Assembly (NCBI GenBank): GCA_038322235.1
Contig: JBBQFQ010000003.1
Span: forward strand, 185,947 to 249,946
Direction: 5' to 3'
DNA length: 64,000 bases
Source: SZAS-18 sp038322235
Lineage (GTDB): Bacteria > Verrucomicrobiota > Verrucomicrobiia > Chthoniobacterales > SZAS-18
The position numbers were made by a program, and so were the translations under genes. Below are positions 8,675 through 16,735 of the stretch, in pieces (position 1 is the stretch's first letter; each line of letters opens with the position of its first letter). Under the pieces are notes generated by a model. That model searched no databases. It saw only the letters and a list, made by a program, of their open reading frames with translations, and had not been told where the DNA came from.

Positions 8675-9188
8675 GATTTGCGATTCGGGCGGTTTTGCGG
8701 TGCCCGATCGCAAAGACTAACCAACGCTTTTTCCGGTCCCTCCCGGGATCCTTCACGGGGTGACAGAGCTCGCACGATCCGTTCGCGCGCGAATACCGAA
8801 CCATCGGAATTCTCCTGTCGCGCGTGCTGGCGCCTTTCTCCTTTTTTTCGATGGCCGGTCGACCCGGGCAGCGCAGACGCCGTTGTTGAGCTATGACGAC
8901 CGCGTCGCGGTGGCGGGGATCACCTTCGACGAGACCAGACTCTTCAAACTTGCGCAGGCACCACCGGGGCCCCGTTGTGGGGCAGCGATGGCAGCGGGAC
9001 TGCCGTCATCGTTTCCGGGGGCGCCCGCAATCGGGCAACGCCATCGGTGGGAAAATGTTATTTTTCAGGAGCCCTGAAGGGGCGGCACCAGTCGTCGGCG
9101 CTCGCTCTCCCCGGCCAGCGCTCGCTCGCCTCGGCCAAGCTGGCGCAGCCGCCACTTGCGCAGCTTCGCGCGATCGGGACCTTCCCGC
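8675..9188. other. Long intergenic stretch, possibly with decayed coding sequence
   Basis: About 510 bp without a convincing gene. Around 8880-9060 short protein-like pieces appear in different frames (YDDRVAVAGITFDETRLFKLAQAP in one, SDGSGTAVIVSGGARNR in another), which could be a relic of a secreted repeat protein. At about 9069-9088 there is an AGCCCTGAAGGGGCGG word. From memory, such words recur between genes in Verrucomicrobiota; this cannot be checked here. Confidence 0.3.
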
Positions 9189-9386
9189 ATGACGACGAGA
9201 CCCGCCCCGGAGTTGAGCGTCGGTTCGCACGCTGATCCGCCGGACGATCTGGCCTATTGGCTGGCGCGATCCCCGGCCGAGCGACTGGCCGGGATCGAAT
9301 TTTTGAGGCGGCAGTTCTTCGAGTATGGAAAAGCTGAATCCGAACTTCGCCGATTTCTTGAGGTTGCTCACGAAGCACGGCGTTGA
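9189..9386 (+). CDS. Small protein paired with a nucleotidyltransferase (toxin-antitoxin-type module)
   Basis: 65 residues from ATG 9189. The core DDLAYWLARSPAERLAGIEFLRRQFF is the signature of small proteins that precede DUF6036/AbiEii-like nucleotidyltransferase genes in many bacteria (typical form: YWLSRPPEERI-AVEFLRRQ). The gene overlaps the next by 62 bp, which is common for these pairs. By analogy it could be the partner or antitoxin of the nucleotidyltransferase. No DNA-binding domain is visible. Function inferred from gene pairing only. Confidence 0.65.
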   Translation: MTTRPAPELSVGSHADPPDDLAYWLARSPAERLAGIEFLRRQFFEYGKAESELRRFLEVAHEARR

Positions 9387-9777
9387 CTACGTCGTCGTGG
9401 GCGGCTACGCGGTCGGCTTCCACGGTTACGTCCGCGCGACCGGCGATTTGGACGTTTTCGTCCGCACTTCGGATTCCACCGCTGAACGTCTCGTTGGCGC
9501 ATTCGTGGAGTTCGGCTTCGTTTCCCCGGAGTTGCGGAGCGAACCCTTTCTCGTGCCCGGGAACATCGTGCGCATCGGTTTACCGCCTCTGCGGATCGAG
9601 GTGATGAATGCCATTTCGGGGGTCGAATTCTCCGAGTGTTTCGCGGCCCGCGTCCGAGCGGAGATCGATGGTTTGGAGGTTCCGCTTCTTGGCCGGGAGG
9701 AACTTCTGCGCAACCAACGGGCGAGCGGTCGGCCGAAGGATTTAGCCGACATCGCCGGGCTTATCCCCCCTTCCTGA
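9325..9777 (+). CDS. Nucleotidyltransferase (DUF6036/AbiEii-like), probable toxin-antitoxin partner
   Basis: 150 residues. The N-terminal half has the minimal nucleotidyltransferase core: DYVVVGGYAVGFHGYVRATGDLDVFVRTS, where GG-(A/V) and D-D/V form the nucleotide- and metal-binding site (G40-G41 region and the DLDVFV acidic pair). The C-terminal half has the ELLRNQRASGRPKDLADI segment typical of the family, in which K--R-KD-AD is conserved. Such enzymes can pyrimidinylate or adenylylate tRNA or a partner protein. The gene begins inside the preceding small gene and ends 17 bp inside the convergent gamma-carbonic anhydrase gene. Confidence 0.75.
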   Translation: MEKLNPNFADFLRLLTKHGVDYVVVGGYAVGFHGYVRATGDLDVFVRTSDSTAERLVGAFVEFGFVSPELRSEPFLVPGNIVRIGLPPLRIEVMNAISGVEFSECFAARVRAEIDGLEVPLLGREELLRNQRASGRPKDLADIAGLIPPS

Positions 9778-10357
9778 CTGCTTTGTTCCCGCTGTGTCTT
9801 GTTCCCGCTGTGTCCAAATGCGGTCTTCGGGTGACGCTTCGTCCCGCATGCGCCTGGGCGACGACGAGGTACTTCTCCGCCCACGGCCGTAAATTCGCCC
9901 GCTCTTCGGCGGTGAGTGGCCGCGTGATTTTCGCGGGAGCGCCGAGAACCATCGAGCCGGGCGGCGCTACGAATCCCTTCGTCACGAGCGCGTTCGCTCC
10001 CACGATGCACTGGTCGCCGATGACCGCGCCGTCGAGCACCGTCGCGCCCATGCCGATGAGGCATTCGTCGCCGATTTCGCAGGCGTGAATGATCGCCCGA
10101 TGCCCGATGGTCGTGTAGCGCCCCACCTTCGCCCCACAGTCGTTGGCGAGATGGACCAGCGTCAGGTCCTGCACGTTGGTTCCTTCGCCGATCACGATCG
10201 AGTTGAGGTCGCCTCGCAGGACGCAGCCGTACCAGATGCTGCTGCCCGGGCCGAGCGCGACATCGCCGATCACCGTCGCATTCCCCGCGACGAACGCCGC
10301 CGCGGCGGTGTCGGGCGTCCGACCGAGGTGGCGCGCGAGTCGGTCCAGGAGTTCCAT
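9761..10357 (-). CDS. Gamma-carbonic anhydrase-like hexapeptide-repeat protein
   Basis: 198 residues. A left-handed beta-helix is evident from hexapeptide repeats (VIGDVALGPGSSIWYGCVLRGD, IVIGEGTNVQD, CEIGDECLIGMGATVLDGAVIGDQCIVGANALV). The zinc-ligand histidines of gamma-class enzymes are in place: His in LVHLAND and two in TIGHRAIIHACEIGD. The family includes YrdA/PaaY-type proteins, trimeric with metal at subunit interfaces; activity as a carbonic anhydrase varies. The last 35 residues are low-complexity and overlap the convergent nucleotidyltransferase gene by 17 bp, so the C-terminus may have been extended by a lost stop. Confidence 0.85.
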   Translation of the reverse strand: MELLDRLARHLGRTPDTAAAAFVAGNATVIGDVALGPGSSIWYGCVLRGDLNSIVIGEGTNVQDLTLVHLANDCGAKVGRYTTIGHRAIIHACEIGDECLIGMGATVLDGAVIGDQCIVGANALVTKGFVAPPGSMVLGAPAKITRPLTAEERANLRPWAEKYLVVAQAHAGRSVTRRPHLDTAGTRHSGNKAVRKGG

Positions 10358-10388
10358 GGCGGAAGCGTATCGCGGCGGACCGCGGGCG

Positions 10389-11195
10389 CTACCCGCCGGT
10401 CGCGAAACCGGGATAGAGGGTCATCCCGCCGTCGACGAAGATCGTCTGGCCCGTGATGTAGTCGCTCTCGTCGCTCGCCAGCCAGACCGCGACTTTCGCG
10501 ACATCCTCCGGGAGACCGACGCGGTCGTACGGGATCAGCTTCAGCAGTTCATGCTCGGCTTCCGGCGTCGACCACGCGGCGACGTTGATGGCCGTCTTCG
10601 TCGCGCCCGGTCCGATGCTGTTCACGCGCACCTTCTTCGGCGCGAGTTCCTGCGCCATGCTCTTCATCAGCTGCATGAGGCCCCCCTTGCTCGCGGCGTA
10701 GTTCACGTGCCCGCCCCAGGGGATCGTTTCGTGGACGCTGCTCATGCAGATGATCTTTCCCAGCGCACGACTCACCTCGGGCCGCGGACCCCGACGGAAA
10801 AACTCGCGGACCGCCGCCCGCGCGCAGAGGAATTGACCGGTCAGGTTCACGCCGATGACCGCGTTCCACTGCGCGAGCGTCATCTCGTGGAACGCGGCGT
10901 CGTTCTGCATCCCTGAATTGCTGACGAGGATGTCCAGCGTGCCAAACTCCGCGACGGCCCGAGCGAACATCGCCTCGACCTCCGCTTCGTTGCTGACGTC
11001 CGCCTGCACGGCGACGGCCCGGCCCGCCCCGAGGGCGCTGATCTCGGCGGTGATCCTTTGGGCATCCGCCGCCTTCGCGTTGTAATTCACCACCACGTTC
11101 GCGCCGGCGGCCGCGAGCGCTCGCGCGCAGCCTTCGCCGATGCCGCTGCTGGCGCCCGTGACGAGCGCGTTTTGTCCGACGAGGGAAATGCCCAT
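10389..11195 (-). CDS. Short-chain dehydrogenase/reductase (glucose 1-dehydrogenase-like)
   Basis: The frame is open upstream, but the SDR fold starts at MGISLVGQNALVTGASSGIGEG, so ATG at 11193-11195 is chosen (268 residues). The cofactor motif is TGASSGIG. NAG is replaced by SNSG after LDILV. The catalytic Ser is in ICMSSVHET and YxxxK is in VNYAASKGG. Classical SDR ending YITGQTIFVDGGMTLYPGF. Its closest named relatives are glucose 1-dehydrogenases, which oxidise beta-D-glucose to gluconolactone; the -VNY-A-K and R-N-I-PG features agree. The substrate is not certain. It lies downstream of, and in the same direction as, the AraC regulator gene. Confidence 0.85.
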   Translation of the reverse strand: MGISLVGQNALVTGASSGIGEGCARALAAAGANVVVNYNAKAADAQRITAEISALGAGRAVAVQADVSNEAEVEAMFARAVAEFGTLDILVSNSGMQNDAAFHEMTLAQWNAVIGVNLTGQFLCARAAVREFFRRGPRPEVSRALGKIICMSSVHETIPWGGHVNYAASKGGLMQLMKSMAQELAPKKVRVNSIGPGATKTAINVAAWSTPEAEHELLKLIPYDRVGLPEDVAKVAVWLASDESDYITGQTIFVDGGMTLYPGFATGG

Positions 11196-11299
11196 CTGGG
11201 AATCTGCGGAGGATGGGCCGCCGCGTCGAGGGCCCGTCGCTTCATTGTCTGGAGCGTGACGTGAAGAATTCGACGCATCCGCTCGCGGACCGCAGGCGC

Positions 11300-12070
11300 T
11301 CAGGCGGCAGCGAAATACCGCCCCGGGGTTGTGCCGAAGACCTCCTGAAAGGCCGCCACGAACGCGCTCGCGCTGTGGTAACCCGCCTCCGCCGCGACCA
11401 CCTTCACGGCCCGGCCCGCCGCCAGTTCCCGCAAGGCGTGGGCGAATCGCGCCTGCCGTCGCCACCGGCCGAAGCTCAGGCCGGTTTCAGCAGCGAAACG
11501 CCTCTCCAGCGTCCGGATGCCCACTCCGATCCGCGCCGCGATCGCCGCCCCGGAGGCGCCATCCGCCGGATCGCGCAGCAGGTCTTCGGCGACCCGCCGC
11601 AGTTCGGGTGCTTCCGGCAGCGGCAGGTCGAATGCCGGGGTCGGCTGCGTGCGCAGCGCATCGAGCAGCAGCGTCGCCAGCGCCCGATCCACCGAAGCCC
11701 GCCGATCGAGAACGCCGAGGTCGACCGCCCGGAGAATCAGCGCGCGGAGAAAGTCCGAGACCGCGATCACCGTGCAGCCCGCCGGCATCGCGCGGGTCCG
11801 CCCCGGCCGGAGGTAAAGGGTGCGCATCTCCGTGAGGCCGGCAAAGCGGATGGAATGAACGACCCCCGCGGGCACCCAGATCGCCCAGTGCGGCGGCGTC
11901 ACCCAAGATCCGCGCTCGGTCCAGACGGTCATCACGCCGGAGGCGGCGTAGATCAACTGATGCCACTCATGCTGGTGCCGCTCGATCAGCGACCCCGAGG
12001 CCAGCCCGGCAGCCGAAGAGCGCACGACGAAGAATTCTTCATCGGCCAGGGTGCGTCGTTTTCCCGACAT
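11300..12070 (-). CDS. AraC-family transcriptional regulator
   Basis: Start placed at ATG 12068-12070 (MSGKRRTLADEEFF), 256 residues. The N-terminal half is a cupin sensor domain (HEWHQLIYAASGVMTVWTERG followed by PPHWAIWVPAGVVHSI). The C-terminal half has two helix-turn-helix motifs: GAAIAARIGVGIRTLERRFAAETG and VKVVAAEAGYHSASAFVAAFQEVFGTTPGRYF, the standard AraC/XylS signature. This RmlC-cupin plus AraC layout is common in regulators of efflux or sugar genes. It is divergent from the VOC gene (55 bp between starts) and upstream of the SDR gene, so either may be its target. Confidence 0.88.
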   Translation of the reverse strand: MSGKRRTLADEEFFVVRSSAAGLASGSLIERHQHEWHQLIYAASGVMTVWTERGSWVTPPHWAIWVPAGVVHSIRFAGLTEMRTLYLRPGRTRAMPAGCTVIAVSDFLRALILRAVDLGVLDRRASVDRALATLLLDALRTQPTPAFDLPLPEAPELRRVAEDLLRDPADGASGAAIAARIGVGIRTLERRFAAETGLSFGRWRRQARFAHALRELAAGRAVKVVAAEAGYHSASAFVAAFQEVFGTTPGRYFAAA

Positions 12071-12125
12071 GCAATGTCGAGTTAGCGCGATTGCGACTGC
12101 GCTGTCGATCCCGCAGCATCGTCGC

Positions 12126-12515
12126 ATGCCCAACAACCTCGCTGCCTTCGCCATTCACGTCGACGACGTCACCCGTGCCATTCGCTTCTACGAAGCGGTT
12201 TTCGCCTGGCGCTTCGAGCCCTGGGGTCCTCCCGGGTTTTATCTTATCCACACCGGGGACGATAAAAATCCTGGGATCCAGGGATTGATGCATCGCCGGC
12301 AAACCGCCCGCCCGGCCGGTGCAGGACTGAACGGGTTTGAATGCACCATTTCCGTCGACGACGTCGATGCGACCGCGGACGCGGTTCGGAAAGCCGGGGG
12401 ACGGATCACGATGGAAAAGGCCACCATCCCGACCGTCGGCGCGGTGATCCGCTTCGAGGACCCGGAAGGCAATATCGTCGGCGCGATGCGCTACGAGAAG
12501 CCGCCCCACACCTGA
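12126..12515 (+). CDS. VOC-family (glyoxalase/bleomycin-resistance fold) protein
   Basis: 129 residues from ATG 12126; an upstream in-frame ATG at 12069 would add residues that overlap the AraC start and do not look protein-like. Two beta-alpha-beta-beta-beta modules are visible: FAIHVDDVTRAIRFYEAVFAWRF...GFYLIHTGDD and CTISVDDVDATADAVRKAGGRI...VIRFEDPEGNIVGAMRY. Metal ligands are plausible at His in AIHV and Glu in the last strands (FEDPEGN). Such proteins are dioxygenases, isomerases or resistance proteins; nothing in the context narrows this. It is divergent from the AraC regulator, which may control it. Confidence 0.8.
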   Translation: MPNNLAAFAIHVDDVTRAIRFYEAVFAWRFEPWGPPGFYLIHTGDDKNPGIQGLMHRRQTARPAGAGLNGFECTISVDDVDATADAVRKAGGRITMEKATIPTVGAVIRFEDPEGNIVGAMRYEKPPHT

Positions 12516-12538
12516 CGTCGGGTTGGTTTCAGATCACG

Positions 12539-13237
12539 TCATCCGGAACCAAGATCCTTCATCCTTGTCTCCTCCCGGTCCGGGTCAGTCACCGGAAAAT
12601 GCCCGGCCGCGGTGAGCGCTTCGATCAATGACCGGCCGCCGTGCTGGCGCGCATGCGCTGCCTCGGCCTCGGTGATGCCCACGACTTGGTAGAAGACGAA
12701 TGAGCCGGAAGCCAGCTGCACACTCCGCGCAAATCCGACCGGCTCGGCCAGCGTGAGATGAGTCAGCGCGGAGTCTCCTTCCCGGATCGGCCCGCGCAGG
12801 GGCAACCGATCGTAATCGCTCAGCGGCTCGCGCCCGGGATATCGCCCGTGGCAAAGCAGGATCTGAAACGTCATCAAGTGTAAGAGCCGCAGGATCGCCC
12901 AGTCGCCTGCCGCCTTCGTCTCGAAAACGAACTCGCAGCCGAGTCCGGAGGTTTTCGCTGGGTCCGGTTCCTCCGACTCCCAATCGTTCGACATGCCCGA
13001 GGTGACGTACAGCCAGGACTCCCTCGTATCCGTGGGACCATACTCCATCACCCCATAGTGCAGCCACCGCGGATCAAAAGTCTCCTGCTGGAAAACCTCC
13101 GTGAGCATGTCCGCCTGGATGGGAAAAATCCCCCGGCTCTGCTCGCCGAACAACTCCGGGTACAGGATGTCCTCCCGGTGCGCCCACACCCGCTCGAACC
13201 ATCCGCGGCGGTCGCGAGGAGATTCGGGAGCAGGCAT
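12539..13237 (-). CDS. Suppressor-of-fused (SUFU) domain protein
   Basis: 232 residues. The N-terminal 190 residues follow the bacterial SUFU domain (PF05076): FQQETFDPRWLHYGVMEYGPTDTR, LYVTSGMSNDW, FVFETKAAGDWAILRLLHLMTFQILLCHGRYPG, and VFYQVVGITEAEAAHARQHGGRSLIEAL. In bacteria SUFU proteins are often immunity proteins of polymorphic toxin systems, usually next to a toxin gene. None is present here, so this is an orphan or has another role. No signal peptide; cytoplasmic. It lies 96 bp upstream of the end of the delta-60 gene, both on the minus strand with the delta-60 gene first. Confidence 0.8.
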   Translation of the reverse strand: MPAPESPRDRRGWFERVWAHREDILYPELFGEQSRGIFPIQADMLTEVFQQETFDPRWLHYGVMEYGPTDTRESWLYVTSGMSNDWESEEPDPAKTSGLGCEFVFETKAAGDWAILRLLHLMTFQILLCHGRYPGREPLSDYDRLPLRGPIREGDSALTHLTLAEPVGFARSVQLASGSFVFYQVVGITEAEAAHARQHGGRSLIEALTAAGHFPVTDPDREETRMKDLGSG

Positions 13238-13333
13238 GAGGACGGAACCGAGATTGGATCGGGGAACTCGAAATTCGAACGCTTCGCTGCTTTGGCCACG
13301 TGCGGGGGAAGGCCCGCTCTCCCTGCCTCCGCC

Positions 13334-16300
13334 CTACGGCACTTCGTAAACCTCCACGAGTCCGATGCCCGGCGTGCCGCTCCCGCGGAGCAGGCCGGTG
13401 TAGTTTCCTTCGGGCAACTCCACCAGGATCGCGGACTCGGACCCCTCGGCTGGCGCCAGGCCGGTCGCGAGGAGGTCGGCAAGCGTGAAGCCAAGAACAG
13501 GATCAATCTCGCGAAAGTCGCGGTTGTACGCCAGCTCGGCCCCGTCCGCCGCGATTTGCAGGAAGAGGCTGGTCCCGGCCAGCGGATTGCGCACCCCGGC
13601 GCGGGCGAGGCTGGGTCCGAGGCCGCGGAGCACAACCTTCAAGGGCCCACCGCGGATCGCAAAGCCGCCAATCGTCGGCTCGGCGGAGCCGCCGTTTGGG
13701 GAATCCGTCAGGGCACGAGTTGAGAGGTTGACGACGCGCGCGGCCCCGGGCGGATCGAGATCGTAGATCTCGACCAGGGCCACGCCGGTGGCACCCGCTT
13801 TTCCGCCGACAATCGCCGTGTACGCGCCAGCGCCGAGATCCAGCACGAGTGCAGCCTCGCGCGCATCCCCCGGCACCAACCCCACGCTGGCGAGGGCGGC
13901 GCCAGCGGGACCGCTGGCCCAGTCATCGTTGGCCGCCACCTGGACTCCCGCCGCGTTCACGAGCGTCACGGTGGGATCCGCCAGGGCATTCGCCACGCCG
14001 GCGGCGGTGAGGCTCGGGCCGATGGCGCGGACGATGATTCGGCGGGTGCCGCTGCCGACGATCACAAAGCCCCCGATCGCCACATTTTCACCCGCATCAA
14101 CGAGCGCCCGGGTGGACACGTTGATGAGCCGGCCGCGTCCGCTCGCTGGCGCAGGAGGCAGCGGCTGCGCGGCAAGGCGCACGAGGCCGCTCGCCAGGTG
14201 GCCATCGAATCGCTTGAAATAGCCGCCCACCAGAATGCTCCCGTCTGCCGCCACCGCGATGGCTCGCACCTTGTTTGTCGGCTGATCGAAAGGGGGGGGC
14301 TCAATGAGGGTGGTTTCGGCACCGAGCCCGGCGGAAAAGGAGCGATCCACGGTACCACCGGAGGTCAGGCGGGCGACCGATTCGGCGCTAAAGCCGCCCA
14401 CCGCGCGGAAGACGCCGACGACGAAAATGCGTCCATCCGGCTGCACGGCGAGCGCGTTGAAGTCATAGTTGAGGTAGGCGGAGAAAGACCGCGGCGCTGG
14501 CTGGAAGGTGGGATCGGCGGACCCATCCGGGAGGAATCGGCGGATGCCGCCAAAGGCCCGAAAAGCCGGGGTGTTGTACTCATACTGAGTGTCAAGGGTG
14601 TCGGTGAAGAGGACTCTGCCCGCTCTGTCGAGAGCCAGGCGATTTGGCTGGCTGACCGGCGGGTTTCCCATGGCAGGGCGGAAGGAGGGATCAATGGTTC
14701 CATCCGGACGCAGCGCCACCAAGGCCGCGGCGGGGTCCCCCCGGTAGGATTCGAATCCGCCGCCCACGTAAATGCGGCCGTTCGGTCCCAACAAAACGTC
14801 CGTCGTGAAGGACTGACTGCCCGCGAACCCGCTCCCGGCGTCGAATCCCGGATCCAGGCTGCCATCGGGAAGCAGGCGCGCGATCGAGCGCGTCCTCCCG
14901 CCGTCTGCGCGCACCACTTCGAAATCACCGCCCACGAGGAGCTTCCCATCGGGCTGCCTCGCCAGCGACCGAAGGTTCGGGAAGCCCGGGAAGGACGGGG
15001 GGCGAAACTGCGCGTCCACGGCGCCGCTCGCATCGAAGGCGAAAACCGCGGAGGATGATGCGGCGATGACGCCGCCTCGACCATCTGGCACGAACGCGAA
15101 GATCGTGCGGGGGAGGGAATTGGGCGCGAAGGCGGGATCGAGGCTGCCGTCCCGGAGCAGCCTTGCGAGTCTGGGACGGGGCTGGCCATTTATGCTCGTG
15201 AAGTTGCCACCAATCCAGATGCGGCCATCGGGGAGAGCGGCGATGGCCTCGATCCATCCTCCAGTTTCCTCGGCCCCGATTCCGGGATCGAACGACGCAT
15301 CCGGCGCGAAGCCGGCCGTGAATTGCGCCACACTATTCCGGCTGAGGCTTTGGATGCGGTCGAAACGTCCGGCGGCGACGATGCGACCATCGGGACGCCG
15401 GGCGACCGCGTTGATCGATTGCAGCGTACCGACGGGGAAGAGCGCGTTCGGATCCGCGGATCCGTCGGGATTTAGTTTCACCAAACCGCTCAGCGGGAGG
15501 CCTTCACCGGGGAAGTAAAGCGTGGCGATCACCGCCAGCGCACCGCCGGACGGCAGAGGGATCAGCTCGGCAGGCGGGGTCGCGACGGCGACGGAAAACC
15601 CCTGGTCAAGGGTTCCGTTCGACAGGATGCGCCAGACGACGGGCACGCGATCACGGAACACTCCGGCGGGGATTCCGAGGAAGTACGCCGACTCGTCTGG
15701 GCCGGCGATCAAACGGCCATAACGAAGATCGCCCGAGCCCAAGCCACCGCCTTCGAGGAGAGTGCCGGTGAGATTGAAGCTGGGATCCAGGGTGCCGTTG
15801 GCGAGCAAGCGGACCACCTGCTGCCGAAGGATCGTGCCGCCGGCACCGTCCGGCGCGGAGTAGTCCCCGCGCAGGAGGATCTTCCCACTCGTCAGGATGG
15901 CGAGTCCGTCGGTCCGCTCGGTCACCAACGTCGGCGGAGTGAAGCTGGCATCGAGCCGCCCATCGGCCCGCAGGCGGACGATGCCATTTGGCCCGGGATT
16001 CGCGAAAAGAGCGCCGGTCACCACTCCATTTGGTCCCGTCAGGGTGTAGCCGGCATCGTTGGTCAACTGGACGAGCACCTGGCCATTGGATGCGACGGTG
16101 GCGCCGCGGTAGCCCGGCAGATTCGGTGCCGTGAAGGCGGGATCGATCGAACCATCCCCGTTCAGGCGCAGCAGAGTCGTCTGCAACCCATCGCGATCGG
16201 CTGCCAAGGCCCGCCGCAGAGTCAGCACCGCGCCATCTGGGAACAACGCCACCGCGTGGTAGGTGGTGCCGGGGGGCGGCTGGGGATTGAACATCGTGAC

Positions 16301-16555
16301 GACTCCGCCCGTTTCATCCAGCCAGACGCCGCCGGCGGACGGCTGCCCGTTGAAGTGGGAAAACGAACCGAGCAGCAGCGCCCGCCCATCATTCGCGAGG
16401 AGGACCTGGGTGGCCTCACCGGCAGCGCGCAAGCTCGGGGTGAACGCGGTATCGACCTGGCCGTCCAAGGCCTGGGCCCACAGTCCCGCGGCCGGACAGA
16501 TGACCGCGAGAGTCAGGCAGATTGCGGTGACAATCCGCGCGAACAGGCTGGGCAT
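13334..16555 (-). CDS. Large secreted delta-60 repeat beta-propeller protein
   Basis: 1073 residues. A signal peptide (FARIVTAICLTLAVICPAAGLWA) is followed by about 12-14 delta-60-type repeats of 50-60 residues up to about residue 800. A typical unit reads LPDGRIWIGGNFTSINGQ then RLLRDGSLDPAF, as in TIGR02608/PF17164 repeats that form beta-propellers. From about 808 two repeats of a roughly 120-residue domain follow (INVSTRALVDAGENVAIGGF...RAIGPSLTAAGV and VNLSTRALTDSPNGG...RGLGPSLARAGV). This module is frequent at the end of secreted proteins in Opitutus-like bacteria and probably handles cell-surface sorting. The protein should be extracellular or at the surface. Its start faces the phased repeat array and the divergent Kelch gene. 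Confidence 0.88.
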   Translation of the reverse strand: MPSLFARIVTAICLTLAVICPAAGLWAQALDGQVDTAFTPSLRAAGEATQVLLANDGRALLLGSFSHFNGQPSAGGVWLDETGGVVTMFNPQPPPGTTYHAVALFPDGAVLTLRRALAADRDGLQTTLLRLNGDGSIDPAFTAPNLPGYRGATVASNGQVLVQLTNDAGYTLTGPNGVVTGALFANPGPNGIVRLRADGRLDASFTPPTLVTERTDGLAILTSGKILLRGDYSAPDGAGGTILRQQVVRLLANGTLDPSFNLTGTLLEGGGLGSGDLRYGRLIAGPDESAYFLGIPAGVFRDRVPVVWRILSNGTLDQGFSVAVATPPAELIPLPSGGALAVIATLYFPGEGLPLSGLVKLNPDGSADPNALFPVGTLQSINAVARRPDGRIVAAGRFDRIQSLSRNSVAQFTAGFAPDASFDPGIGAEETGGWIEAIAALPDGRIWIGGNFTSINGQPRPRLARLLRDGSLDPAFAPNSLPRTIFAFVPDGRGGVIAASSSAVFAFDASGAVDAQFRPPSFPGFPNLRSLARQPDGKLLVGGDFEVVRADGGRTRSIARLLPDGSLDPGFDAGSGFAGSQSFTTDVLLGPNGRIYVGGGFESYRGDPAAALVALRPDGTIDPSFRPAMGNPPVSQPNRLALDRAGRVLFTDTLDTQYEYNTPAFRAFGGIRRFLPDGSADPTFQPAPRSFSAYLNYDFNALAVQPDGRIFVVGVFRAVGGFSAESVARLTSGGTVDRSFSAGLGAETTLIEPPPFDQPTNKVRAIAVAADGSILVGGYFKRFDGHLASGLVRLAAQPLPPAPASGRGRLINVSTRALVDAGENVAIGGFVIVGSGTRRIIVRAIGPSLTAAGVANALADPTVTLVNAAGVQVAANDDWASGPAGAALASVGLVPGDAREAALVLDLGAGAYTAIVGGKAGATGVALVEIYDLDPPGAARVVNLSTRALTDSPNGGSAEPTIGGFAIRGGPLKVVLRGLGPSLARAGVRNPLAGTSLFLQIAADGAELAYNRDFREIDPVLGFTLADLLATGLAPAEGSESAILVELPEGNYTGLLRGSGTPGIGLVEVYEVP

Positions 16556-16735
16556 GGCTCAATATAGGTCGGTGGATCGCGCGGTCTAGAATCGATCCAC
16601 GGGCCGAATCGAGCGTGGCGGCGGCGAATTTGCTGGGTGGGGCGCCACCGCCGAAGACTGCGGAATCGGGCCAAAAACCGCCCAGCGAAAAAATACTTCG
16701 AAGATTTCTGCTTTGAGGGCGGGACGCGGGCTGGC

